A stretch of 64,000 bases of DNA from an uncultured Mobiluncus sp. Lineage in GTDB: Bacteria > Actinomycetota > Actinomycetes > Actinomycetales > Actinomycetaceae. The DNA lies in the NCBI RefSeq assembly GCF_943914685.1, contig NZ_CALUCZ010000004.1, positions 1-64,000 of the forward strand. Reading direction: 5' to 3'. Within the stretch, counting starts at the first letter, position 1, and each line of letters opens with the position of its first letter. This document shows positions 33,583 through 43,300 of this stretch, in pieces. The notes beneath the pieces were generated by a model. That model was not told where the DNA came from, did not search any database, and was given only the letters and a program-made list of their open reading frames with translations. A program made the translations under genes and the position numbers.

Positions 33583-34488
33583 TTACTTGGGTTGCAGAGC
33601 CTCAGAAACCAGGTATTGCAGCAGCACCATCGGGGTGTGCGCCCGCAGGTCGACCTCACCGCGAGAGTTCAAACAGCCTGCTGAGAACAAGAAGTTATTA
33701 AACACCTCCACCGCTTCACCTACGGCCTCCGGGGTCGCGTCTTGCCCCATTTCGTGCAGCAGATCCACCGCCACCGTTTGCGGGTCGTCTGGTGCGGCCC
33801 AGTCGCAGCAGGCGAAAGTTTGTGCCAGCGCCCCGATGATGAGACGCAAGAAAAACTCATCTTCATCGTTGTCGCTCAGAGCGAAAGCCACCATCGGCAA
33901 GATGGGTTGCGGCGAACGCAGCTGCCGGATACCCATCAGCGAGAGCATGACTTGGGGACCGGCTAAGTTAATGAGTTTCGACTTCACCGCCATGAGGAAA
34001 TAGGCTTGCAAGGAATTCGACAAGGAAATCACAAAGTCATCGGGCAGGTGATTCACGTCCATTGAGGAATCCGGTTGGACGGCTTTAATCTGTACCAGAT
34101 TGTCATCTTCGCCCCGCTCAAAGCGAGAGGAGGTCGCGGAAGGAATATACTGCCCAGCTGCCAAATCGCTACCATCGGAGCAATCCCCAAAGGGGGTGCG
34201 TCTCGGTAGCACAAAGTCCAATAAATCGGGGCCAGGATGCTGCATCAAATCAACAAAATCCTGCATATCCAGACCCGCGCATCCCTCTCGTAACTGGGAC
34301 AAAATCCAGGCTAAAGGTCGGTTTAATGCCTGTTCCGCGGACTCTACCATCGCGGGAGTTATGGGCTGGTTTGACAGCTCCAGCAGGTATAAACCCAGCT
34401 TTGATCCGGGCTGCAGGTGTAACAGCTGATCCCCCAGCTGCGAAACCGGCAGCTGGGTTGCCAAGCGAATCAAGTCCGAGTCGTCCAC
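33583..34488 (-). CDS. Unknown soluble protein between nrdE and nrdF
   Basis: 301 residues; not recognised. It is acidic and helical, with an N-terminal LATQLPVSQLGDQLLHLQPG, a DLMQHPGPDLLDFVLP motif, an Asp/Ser-rich middle and a C-terminal block of helices (ILPMVAFALSDNDEDEFFLRLI). No membrane segments and no catalytic signature. The start is GTG 34488 with a weak purine-rich SD. It runs opposite to nrdE and nrdF and splits the nrd genes. Whether it affects RNR is unknown. Confidence 0.6.
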   Translation of the reverse strand: MDDSDLIRLATQLPVSQLGDQLLHLQPGSKLGLYLLELSNQPITPAMVESAEQALNRPLAWILSQLREGCAGLDMQDFVDLMQHPGPDLLDFVLPRRTPFGDCSDGSDLAAGQYIPSATSSRFERGEDDNLVQIKAVQPDSSMDVNHLPDDFVISLSNSLQAYFLMAVKSKLINLAGPQVMLSLMGIRQLRSPQPILPMVAFALSDNDEDEFFLRLIIGALAQTFACCDWAAPDDPQTVAVDLLHEMGQDATPEAVGEAVEVFNNFLFSAGCLNSRGEVDLRAHTPMVLLQYLVSEALQPK

Positions 34489-34504
34489 TGTTTCTTGCCT
34501 TCAA

Positions 34505-34520
34505 ACACTATTTAGTCTGT
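34505..34520 (+). promoter_or_regulatory. Possible NrdR box before nrdF
   Basis: ACACTATTTAGTCTGT matches 12/16 of the NrdR consensus in the 209-bp region between the divergent gene and nrdF. No clear partner box is present. A TATAGA -10 candidate lies at 34616-34621. Confidence 0.35.
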
Positions 34521-34697
34521 TTGCGCATCCTCATCGTTGAGTTAGTTCATTTCTGTTCCTACCCTATCCGCACCGCGGTTTTTTTGTATCCCAAATTGAA
34601 ACCTGGGTCTCACGGTATAGACTGGGGAAGTCAGTTTCGCGCGATATTTCCTGCTTTGCGCAAACCCAAAAATACTATTGAATTCAAGGAGAAACTC

Positions 34698-35666
34698 GTG
34701 GTCATTGGGATTCCAAAAACCGTGCAAGCCATTAACTGGAATGACATCGAAGATGACAAAGATTTGGAGGTGTGGGATCGCCTGACCGGCAATTTCTGGC
34801 TTCCCGAAAAGATTCCGCTATCTAACGATATTCCCTCGTGGAAAACCTTGAACGAAGACGAAAAGAACATGACGAACCGGGTGTTCACCGGCCTGACCCT
34901 GCTGGACACCATTCAGGGCACGGTGGGTGCGGTTTCGCTGATTCCAGATTCCCGGACTCCACACGAAGAAGCGGTTTACACCAATATCGCGTTCATGGAA
35001 TCGGTACACGCCAAGTCCTATTCCTCGGTGTTCTCGACCCTCCTGTCCACCGAGGAAATCAACGAGTCTTTCCGCTGGTCCGAGGAAAACGAATACCTCC
35101 AGAAGAAAGCCCATATCGTGCTGGACTATTACCACGGCAATGACCCGGAAAAGCGCAAGGTCGCCTCGACCATGCTGGAATCTTTCCTGTTCTACAGCGG
35201 TTTTTACGCCCCGATGTACTGGTCGGCTCACGCAAAACTGACCAACACCGCTGACCTTATCCGCCTCATCATCCGCGATGAGGCTGTTCACGGCTACTAC
35301 ATCGGCTACAAGTATCAACTGGCTATCCGCGAATCTTCCGAGTCACGGCGTCAAGAGATGAAAGACTACACGTTCTCCCTGCTGATGGACCTGTACGACA
35401 ACGAAGAGCTCTACACCGAGACCCTCTACGACCCGCTAGGCTTGACGGAAGACGTTAAGAAATTCCTTAAGTACAACGCCAATAAGGCTTTGATGAACTT
35501 GGGCTACGAAGCCCTCTTCACCGCGGACCAAGTCGACGTCAATCCCGCGATTCTGGCAGCTTTGTCGCCCGCGGCCGACGAGAACCACGACTTCTTCTCC
35601 GGTTCGGGTTCCTCCTACGCCATCGGCACTGCCGAGGAAACCGAGGATGCCGACTGGGAGTTCTAG
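34698..35666 (+). CDS. nrdF: Class Ib ribonucleotide reductase, beta subunit
   Basis: 322 residues from GTG 34698, which has AAGGAG at 7 nt and begins VIGIPKTVQAINWNDIEDDKD as in other NrdF proteins; the open frame extends far upstream but is non-coding there. Metal ligands and radical site are seen in LLDTIQG (Asp), EAVYTNIAFMESVHAKSYSSVF (Glu, His, Tyr radical neighbourhood) and IIRDEAVHGYYIGY (Glu, His). The C-terminus EETEDADWEF binds NrdE. It is separated from nrdHIE by a terminator and a minus-strand gene, so it has its own promoter. Confidence 0.95.
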   Translation: MVIGIPKTVQAINWNDIEDDKDLEVWDRLTGNFWLPEKIPLSNDIPSWKTLNEDEKNMTNRVFTGLTLLDTIQGTVGAVSLIPDSRTPHEEAVYTNIAFMESVHAKSYSSVFSTLLSTEEINESFRWSEENEYLQKKAHIVLDYYHGNDPEKRKVASTMLESFLFYSGFYAPMYWSAHAKLTNTADLIRLIIRDEAVHGYYIGYKYQLAIRESSESRRQEMKDYTFSLLMDLYDNEELYTETLYDPLGLTEDVKKFLKYNANKALMNLGYEALFTADQVDVNPAILAALSPAADENHDFFSGSGSSYAIGTAEETEDADWEF

Positions 35667-35855
35667 GTTTCTTCAAGATTGAATCTAACAGTTAGCCCAC
35701 GCTGTTTCTCGGTTGGGAGTATTCTTGTTAGCTGTAGGCCGTTTCCGTACTGTCGCGGGTACGGCATGCATTTACTTTGTGAATGTTATTCTGCGTCTAG
35801 CGTTCAAAGTTGCTAGAATGCAGTGGTTAATATCGACGTAATCGAGGTGTAATTC

Positions 35856-36605
35856 TTGTCTCGCCAAATTATCTTGTCCCAAGAGGCCGTGGAAGCCGGT
35901 CTGTGGTATGTGCTTTCTCTGCGTTACCAGGACGAAATCGACCGCGAGCTGAAACAGTTTCCAGCCGAAATGATTGATTACTGGGCGGCCAAGTTAAAGA
36001 TTAACCCCCGGATGGAGACTGAACTGGCTGAGGTTCTGGCCGAGGAACGCGAGGTCGTTAAGACCCAGCAGACAGCGGACAAAGAACTCGGTGCGGAAAA
36101 GGAAAACTACATTTTCCCGTCTCTTGACGAGGTCTGGCCACGTATCGTGCTGGCCAAGAAACGCGCTCATGACCACCGGGAAACCACTATTCCCGCGGCA
36201 GTCTACGAGCGGCTGCGCACCCAAGACATCACCAGCCGGGGAGTGCATTCTTCGCAGGGTATGGTGCGCTGGCCACCGACTTGCCAAACCATCACCAAGC
36301 GATGCGGCGGTTCGTGGAACGAAGCACTGCATAATATGGGACTGATGACCTCGAAACGGGGCCGTTCACGGGGTTCACTAAAGTTCACCGATGAGATTTA
36401 CCTACGGGCCGGTGCCGAATTTTTGATGCACTGCAACGAAATTGGTAAAGCCGCCACCGTGGCTTATTACTGCCAATGGGTGGCTCGTGAACGCCGGGCC
36501 GGACGTATCTGGCCCTCCGCCGCGGCGCAGCGTCAACTGCGCGGCACCTGGAATCACGTCATGGAACTGGCCAATCAAATGGTGAAATCCAAGAGCTTTT
36601 CCTGA
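35856..36605 (+). CDS. Protein with homing-endonuclease-associated repeats
   Basis: 249 residues, soluble and basic toward the C-terminus. Residues ~137-165 (WPPTCQTITKRCGGSWNEAL, then GLMTSKRGRSRG) and ~215-245 (IWPSAAAQRQLRGTWNHVMELA) look like two copies of the HNH/homing-endonuclease-associated repeat, a small DNA-binding unit normally found beside nuclease domains. No nuclease motif is present here, so it may be a DNA-binding protein. The N-terminus is coiled-coil-like (ETELAEVLAEEREVVKTQQ). Start TTG 35856 has GAGG at 8 nt. Confidence 0.6.
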   Translation: MSRQIILSQEAVEAGLWYVLSLRYQDEIDRELKQFPAEMIDYWAAKLKINPRMETELAEVLAEEREVVKTQQTADKELGAEKENYIFPSLDEVWPRIVLAKKRAHDHRETTIPAAVYERLRTQDITSRGVHSSQGMVRWPPTCQTITKRCGGSWNEALHNMGLMTSKRGRSRGSLKFTDEIYLRAGAEFLMHCNEIGKAATVAYYCQWVARERRAGRIWPSAAAQRQLRGTWNHVMELANQMVKSKSFS

Positions 36606-36674
36606 GTTTTTCCGCTCCAGGCGATATCCTGAATCTTACGGTTCTCATTTTTTCGATTCCACGGGGAGGCAGAA

Positions 36675-38564
36675 GTGGAGAAACTTCACGGCGGACGACG
36701 CCTTTTTCGTCTTTTTGGGGGCACCTGTCTGACTGTTTTCGCGCTGACAGGCTTGGTTCTCGCCGGTTCTAGCCTGAGCCCGGCCTACGGGCAAGACTCT
36801 GATTCCACCCCCGCGGTGCAATCTGAGCTCACCTCCGCGGTCGTAGGGTTCAACCCCGGGATGATTATCTCTGACGAAGTCTTTTACAATCCCAACACTA
36901 TGGACGTCAACGCGATTCAGCAGTTCTTGAACACGCAAGGACGTGCCTGCCGGCCGGGTGTGGACACCGTGCCCGGTCCCAATGGTGAACCGCAGCCCGC
37001 CACCATCGTCTGTTTGAAAGACTACGTGGAAAGCACCCCGGATCGTCCCGCGGATGACTATTGCCCGGCCGCCTATCAGGGAGCCGTGGGAGAAAGCGCC
37101 GCTCAGATGATTTGGAAAGTTTCCCAGGCTTGCCAAATCAATCCGCAGGTCATCCTCGTCACCCTGCAGAAAGAGCAGGGATTGCTGACTCGCTCCGGGG
37201 CCTCTTTGAAACTATCGAACTACCAAAAAGCCATGGGATACGGCTGCCCGGACACGGCTCCGTGCGACACCCAGTATTACGGGTTCTTTAACCAGATTTA
37301 TCAAGCGGCGCACCGTTTCCACTACTACCAAAAACATCCGGGCAAATTCCGTCATCGTGCCGGGCGAGTCAATAATCTGCTGTATCACCCGTCTCGGAAT
37401 CCAGATGGCTCCTACAAGTGCGGAACGACCCCGGTTTTCATTGAAAACCAAGCAACCGCGGGGCTGTACAACTACACTCCTTACACTCCGAATGCGGCCG
37501 CTCTGGCAGCCGGAGGTGGATTGGGCGATCAATGCTCCAGCTACGGAAACCGCAACTTCTATCGCTTCTTTACATCATGGTTTGGTTCCACCGGCTCGGC
37601 CAGCGCCATACCGTCGCTGCGGATTTCAGGAGCTGATCGCATACAGACTGCCGCGGGCATCTCCGCCCGGGCTTTTCCCGGTGGTTCTGACCGGGTTTAT
37701 CTGGCTCGTGCAGATATGCCCATCGATGCTTTAGCGGGCGGGGTTTTGACTGACGGCCCGGTGCTGTTGGTTCCCATTGACCGTCCTATTCCGTCTGTAG
37801 TCACCGCGGAAATCAACCGTCTCCAAGCTAAAACGGTGGTGGCGTTGGGCGGTCCAGGAGCGGTTCCCGATGAAGTCTTGGCCAACGCGGCACAAGGACG
37901 TGAAACTTCGCGGATTTACGGTCCAGACCGGTACGCCACGGCTATTGCGATTTCTCACCAGGCGTTCCCGCAGGGTGCCAAGCGAATCTATATTGCCGAT
38001 GGCGTGGGGGCCGACGGTGCTGGTTCTCCCGATGCGGTCGTTGGCGGGACTCTGAGCGATGGTCCGGTCTTGATGGTCAACCCGCGCAGCTCCGAGACGT
38101 GGAAGTACGTCGCTTCTGAAGTTTCTGACCTGCACGTTTCTGAAGTGGTTGGCTTGGGTGGGCCCGGTACCCTCCCGCAGGAGGCCCTCACTACGATTGC
38201 GGCCGAATCGGGGGCTAACGTCTCCCGCCTGGCTGGGGCGAGTCGTTACGGCACGGCGGCGGCTATCGCAGCTTATGCCTATCCGGCGATAGCGCGGCAG
38301 GACGACACCGGTTCGCCGATTTTGAGCGATTACGTGGCTTACATTGCTCGTGGAGATAACTTCGCCGATGCTTTGGCGGCTGGAGCTTTGCGAGATGGTC
38401 CAGTTCTGCTGGTACCCTCCCGAACTAACCAAGCCCCTGCTCCAGTAGCGAACTATCTGGGCAGCTTGCATCCCAACACGATTATTGCCCTCGGGGGTCT
38501 GGGAGCAGTGCATCCCGACACTGTTGAGGCTGTAATATCTGCTGCCAAGTCTGGTTTGCGCTGA
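36675..38564 (+). CDS. Secreted lysozyme-like domain protein with CWB2 repeats
   Basis: 629 residues. Signal peptide (about 1-39, ending SPAYGQ). Residues ~55-305 form a domain shared with the gene at 39359: GMIISDEVFYN, GESAAQMIWKVSQACQINPQV, LVTLQKEQGLLT, then Cys-rich GCPDTAPCDTQYYGFFNQIYQAA. The INPQVxLVxLQKEQGLLT block resembles the catalytic Glu helix of lysozyme-like transglycosylases (inference). Residues ~313-629 hold three cell-wall-binding repeat 2 units (RIYGPDRYATAIAIS, SRLAGASRYGTAAAIAAYAY and ALGGPGAV-type ends), which anchor proteins to anionic wall polymers. Start GTG 36675 has GGGGAGG. Confidence 0.85.
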   Translation: MEKLHGGRRLFRLFGGTCLTVFALTGLVLAGSSLSPAYGQDSDSTPAVQSELTSAVVGFNPGMIISDEVFYNPNTMDVNAIQQFLNTQGRACRPGVDTVPGPNGEPQPATIVCLKDYVESTPDRPADDYCPAAYQGAVGESAAQMIWKVSQACQINPQVILVTLQKEQGLLTRSGASLKLSNYQKAMGYGCPDTAPCDTQYYGFFNQIYQAAHRFHYYQKHPGKFRHRAGRVNNLLYHPSRNPDGSYKCGTTPVFIENQATAGLYNYTPYTPNAAALAAGGGLGDQCSSYGNRNFYRFFTSWFGSTGSASAIPSLRISGADRIQTAAGISARAFPGGSDRVYLARADMPIDALAGGVLTDGPVLLVPIDRPIPSVVTAEINRLQAKTVVALGGPGAVPDEVLANAAQGRETSRIYGPDRYATAIAISHQAFPQGAKRIYIADGVGADGAGSPDAVVGGTLSDGPVLMVNPRSSETWKYVASEVSDLHVSEVVGLGGPGTLPQEALTTIAAESGANVSRLAGASRYGTAAAIAAYAYPAIARQDDTGSPILSDYVAYIARGDNFADALAAGALRDGPVLLVPSRTNQAPAPVANYLGSLHPNTIIALGGLGAVHPDTVEAVISAAKSGLR

Positions 38565-38597
38565 GAATTTTGCGTGTAACTGGTTAACCTGGTTTAC

Positions 38598-39266
38598 TCA
38601 GGCGGGTAGGCTCCAGATGCGGTCTGCCCGCTCTTTCGAGCTCTGAACCAACAGCCGATTCGGTTCGTCAACTCGCTGCACCCAAGCGAGAGCCTGTTCC
38701 GGGGTCCTGCCGTGAAGTGTGTGACGGGCGACTAAGCGAGCCTGCGTTGTCTCCGGCGGCGCCTCCAAGTAAATCAGCAGGTCGATTGCCTCGCGAACCA
38801 GAGCCCACGCCCCGTCTTGCAGCGCCAAGTAGTTGCCCTCCGTAAGCACCACGCCTTCTCGCTCGACCTTGTAACGTGCCGCGATAGCTTGACCAAGTTG
38901 ACGGTCGTAGCCGGGGGCGTACACCACTGTTTTGGCATCGTGGGCCCGATCCAAGGCCATGAGGTAGCCCACCACGTCGAAAGTATCCGGGCGTCCCTTG
39001 TAGTCGCTAAGCCCCTCAGCTTGCAAGACTTCGTTGGACTTGTGAAATCCGTCCATCGGAATAATGCCGGCTAGCAGTGGCTGCGCCCCCCAAACGGATC
39101 CGTCCAGCAGCTTCCTCAGCCTAGTGACCGCCTCGGACTTGCCCGCTCCGGGTGCGCCGGTAAAGCCAACCACCCGCAGGACGTGCCCGTTATCAGCCAT
39201 ATCCTTTAGTTCCGTAGCCAAATCGTTGAGCAATTCATCAAGGGTGCCTGAGAAAGTCTGGACCAT
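38598..39266 (-). CDS. P-loop nucleoside/sugar kinase family protein
   Basis: 222 residues with Walker A GAPGAGKSEAVTRL at about residue 37, IIPMDGFHKSNEVL, GRPDTFDVVGYLM, YAPGYDRQLGQAIAA and EGNYLALQDGAW, the pattern of the uridine-kinase/PanK-like group to which FrcK-type kinases belong. The natural substrate is uncertain (nucleoside or fructose-like sugar). ATG 39266 has GAGG; the 98 codons upstream in the same frame are antisense to the next gene's N-terminus and are excluded. It lies between the two paralogous lysozyme-like genes on the opposite strand. Confidence 0.8.
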   Translation of the reverse strand: MVQTFSGTLDELLNDLATELKDMADNGHVLRVVGFTGAPGAGKSEAVTRLRKLLDGSVWGAQPLLAGIIPMDGFHKSNEVLQAEGLSDYKGRPDTFDVVGYLMALDRAHDAKTVVYAPGYDRQLGQAIAARYKVEREGVVLTEGNYLALQDGAWALVREAIDLLIYLEAPPETTQARLVARHTLHGRTPEQALAWVQRVDEPNRLLVQSSKERADRIWSLPA

Positions 39267-39358
39267 GATTATCCTCGGTTCGCTGTGATTGAAATGGGTT
39301 CGCTCTCCCAGTCTAACAGCCCCAGCGTCTCTCCCGGCAGGTGGGTTACGATGGTGAG

Positions 39359-40282
39359 GTGTCCGCAAGAATGTCTCCGCGTCCCTCCCGGAGGGGTTAC
39401 CCGCCCGCGAGCACACCCAGGGTAGGTCGGCACCAGGGTGGGGCTGTTCGCGCTCTTCTGGTGATATTGGGTTTAGCCTTGGTCGCGCTAGGTTTGGGCG
39501 GAGCCTTGGCAGCGGTGGGGATTCATTTCTTTGCCAATACTGCGCAACCGGCTGCGCCAACGGAGACTGGGCCGGTGGCTCCCGCCCTTGACCTGTCTGG
39601 ATTTGACCCCGGAAACATCATCTCCGACACGGTTTTCTATGATTATCAATCCATGACCCAAGCGGACATAGAGAACTTTATCCGCGACAAGAACGCGGGG
39701 TGCGTGAGTCTCTCTACCCCCTGTCTGGCGGACTACACCGAGGACACTCTTGACATACCCGCTTCGCCCCGCTGCGCGGGCTATCCGGGGGCGCCGGGAG
39801 AATCTGCGGCAACAATCATCTATAAAACCGCCCAGTCATGCAAAATCAATCCCCAGGTGCTGCTGGTGTTGCTACAAAAGGAACAGGGGTTGCTCACGGC
39901 CTCTGACTACAGTTTGTCCCCGCGCCGTTACGAGGTGGCAACGGGGTTTGCTTGCCCCGATGGGACAGATTGTGACCCGCAATATTTCGGTTTCGGAACC
40001 CAGGTTTACTACGCGGCGGCTCAGTTTCAGCGCTATCGGCAAAGCCCCGCGCAGTTCCCTTTCCACACCGGGGTAACCAACAATATCCCCTACTCCCCCC
40101 AAGCCAGCTGCGGCTCGGCGCCGGTGATTTTGGCTAATCAGGCAACCACGGCGCTGTACAACTACACGCCCTACCAGCCGGATCCCGCTTTGCTGAGCGG
40201 GGCACCCGGTGAATGCTCCAGTTACGGAAACGCGAATTTTTACAGCCTATTCAAGGGATGGTTCGGGGATTCACGCCGCTAA
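39359..40282 (+). CDS. Membrane-anchored lysozyme-like domain protein (no CWB2)
   Basis: About 307 residues. A basic N-terminus, one membrane helix (about 31-55), then a domain paralogous to residues 55-305 of the protein at 36675: GNIISDTVFYD, GESAATIIYKTAQSCKINPQV, LVLLQKEQGLLT, GFACPDGTDCDPQYFGFG, CSSYGNANFYSLFKGWFG. The paralog's CWB2 repeats are absent; the membrane helix replaces them as the anchor. GTG 39359 is 6 nt after TACGAT (39347-39352), consistent with a leaderless start; GTG 39341 and ATG 39371 are alternatives. Confidence 0.78.
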   Translation: MSARMSPRPSRRGYPPASTPRVGRHQGGAVRALLVILGLALVALGLGGALAAVGIHFFANTAQPAAPTETGPVAPALDLSGFDPGNIISDTVFYDYQSMTQADIENFIRDKNAGCVSLSTPCLADYTEDTLDIPASPRCAGYPGAPGESAATIIYKTAQSCKINPQVLLVLLQKEQGLLTASDYSLSPRRYEVATGFACPDGTDCDPQYFGFGTQVYYAAAQFQRYRQSPAQFPFHTGVTNNIPYSPQASCGSAPVILANQATTALYNYTPYQPDPALLSGAPGECSSYGNANFYSLFKGWFGDSRR

Positions 40283-40365
40283 ATAGGCCTATCAATGCAG
40301 CTAGTAAGCATTTATTAGGCAATTAAAGCACTTTATTTAGAGCGGGAGAAAATGGGGGGATTTCC

Positions 40366-43300
40366 TTATTTGAGAGCCAAGATTTGCTTATTTATGCGTT
40401 TGTCAGACACCTTTTCAACCGTGCCGAGTTGCTGGGCAAAGGTCTGTACCCGGTACTCCTCCAGCAGCCAACGCAGCTCCTGCAAACGGTGGTGGGTCTC
40501 GGCGTTAAACGGGCGAGATTCCGCCGCTGTCGCCGCCGTGTCAAAAGCTGTGGCGACTTCCGCGAACCGTGCAGCTAACTGGGCGTCACCAGCAGAGTTA
40601 CGCCGCGCCTTGTCCAATCGTAAGGTATCTGCCCGCAGATAACGAGCCAGCTGAGCCAGCCACTTGGCAGGTGTCCTCGCCAGGAAGTCGCCACCCACCA
40701 ATTGGTTTACATGGTTTACAATATCTGCTTTGGTGGCGGTGAGAGCGGATCCGGTAGCCTCTCGCAACTGCTGTTCAAGTTCGCCTTGTGCCTGCATCGT
40801 GGCAGCGACGGCTTGCAGGATTGAATAGACCTGATCCTCAAAGCGATCAATAGCCCATTCCTGCAGGTCAGTTAGGTTAGCATCATCTGTTAGGGAATGT
40901 CCCTCCGCCAGGTATTCCTCCACCAAAGCCCGACCCGCCGCGCTTTGTGCCGCGGCAATCAGGGCAGAAGTGGAGGGATAGGGGGACGCGGCCAAAGCCG
41001 CCGCTTCCGCCCCTCGCCACCGGGTCGACACTCGCGTCTCCGTGAGGCACAACGCTTGACTGAGTTGCTCAGCAAAATCTCTGGGTCGCTCGACTTTGGC
41101 TTTTTCAGCTTCCTGTTGGGCCCAGACTTTGCCTTGTTCCTGGGTGGTTTTCACAATCAGGCGGTCACGCAGAGCCTGGAAATCATCTCCTAACCCCAGT
41201 ACTTTCCCGCCGCATCCCACAATCGCGAAGTGGTTTCGCTGGCTTTCCTCCAAATCCGCGTGCATGGTGGCTAGGTCTGTCGTGCTCAGTTCGACTTGGC
41301 GCACCGCGGCTATGCTCTGCGTAAAGATTTCGTCAAAGTCGGGACGCTGGTGGGCAGGTTCGTTCCCATACTGCTCAAACCGGGGCAGGATTTCGTCAAC
41401 ACAGTTTGCCGCGGGCACCACGTATTTCCGCACGGATTTCGGCAGGGCTTTGACGCAGGCCAGCAGGTAATCACGCAGAGCTCCGGGAATCGGCCAATCG
41501 AAACCCCGGGAATCTAGAGACTCTAAGATTGCCTCATCGATGATGATGGTGACGCCCTCTGGAAGGTCAACCGTGTCAATCTCGCGTTCTTTGGTTCTCT
41601 GGGATTTTTTCCCTTTGTTATGGGACGGGACACGGTGATTAGCCGCTTCGGGAGTCGGCCCGCGTTTGCCCGAAAACGTGTAGGCCAGCGGCAACAAGTG
41701 TTCACCCGCCGGCCAAAAATCAGGGAATTGGTCGGCATTTTCGCCGCTATCCGGCACCAATAGATCCCAGGGATATTCCAACCAATCCGGGTGTTCAAGA
41801 CGCTGGTTTTTCCACCATGCCTCGAAAGCGGCTCCTGAGGTAACAGCGGGGTCAATGCGCGTCTCCAGCCATTTTTCCAAAGCATATGGATCGACTTCGC
41901 CGGGGATTTGGCGCCGTCGCCGCGCCTCGGCAGCCATCTCTAGCCGGCGCTGATTTTCTTCCCTAAAGGGATAGACCGAACGCCATTCGCCGCGCACAAT
42001 TCCGTGACGAATGAACAATTCTCGCGCCAGGCTCCGAGCCGGTGTCCCCTCCACCACCGTGTCTCGTAAAGATGCCAACGGGAGGGAGCGATCCGCGCTG
42101 AGAACCATCCCGAACAGACTGACGCGCTCGTGAATCATGGCGCACCCGAAACGTGTGGACCAGTACGGGTCGAAATAAGTCCGCGTCAACAGGTAGCGTC
42201 CTGCCTGTTCAATCCATTCGGGTTCCACCCGGGCCACCGTCCGGGCAAACAGTCGCGATGTTTCTACCAACTCAGCAGCCATAACCCAGTCGTAGTGTTT
42301 GCGACTCAACCCCGAGCCGGGCCACACCACAAATCGGGTCCCGTGCGCTCCGTGATATTCCCTTTTTGTCTCTGACCAGAACCCAATCTGGGTGAGCATT
42401 CCGCTCAAGATGGCTTGGTGCAAGCTCTCTACGTCAACCTGGTCAAGGTCTACTACCTTGATTTCCTTAGTTTTTATCCCGACTTCACGGCACATTCCGC
42501 GGAGCTCCGCCACTAGGTCAATCCACTCCCGCACCCGCAGGAAATGCAGAAACTCGCGGCTGCACAACCGGCGAAATGCGCTGGCGGACAGAGTTTCGAT
42601 GCGGTCTTGCAGGTAACTCCACAGTTTCAGATAACTTAAGAAATCCGAACGCTCGTCTTCGAAACGTGCGTGGGCGAGGTCGGCCTCCGCCCGGCGTTCG
42701 CTGGGGCGTTCCCGCACGTCTTGCATCGCCAACGCGGCCACAACCACGACCGCGGGGTCAATGACTCCGAGGCAATCCGCTTCGACAAGGATACGGGCCA
42801 AGCGCGGGTCGAGAGGAAACCGGGAAAGTTTACGCCCTAGACGGGTCAGTCGAGCAGGCTTCTTGCGGGTATCCAACGCTCCCAGCTGGCTGAGTTCCGT
42901 CACCCCATCCGTAACGGAGCGGGGCGAGGGCGGATCCAGGAAAGGAAAATCTGCCACTTCGCCCAACCCCAGGGCTGCCATCTGCAAAATCACCGCGGAC
43001 AACGAAGTGCGTTGAATTTCAGGCTCGGTATAGGCGGGGCGAGACAAAAAATCCGCTTCGGAATACAGGCGAATGCACACCCCCGGAGCCACCCGGCCGC
43101 AGCGCCCTTTTCGCTGATTGGCGGAGGCTTGCGAGATGGGTTCGATAGGCAGGCGCTGCACGCGAGTCTTGTTTGAATAGCGGGAAATTCGTGCCACTCC
43201 GGGGTCAATCACGTAAACGATACCCGGTACGGTCAAGGATGTTTCAGCTACGTTCGTAGCGAGGACTACCCGCCGGTATGGGTGCGGGGCAAACACGCGC

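Noticed and set aside
38598..39560. Longer start for the P-loop kinase
   Set aside because: The first 98 codons are antisense to the start of the lysozyme-like gene and rich in Pro/Arg; ATG 39266 has an SD and matches family length.
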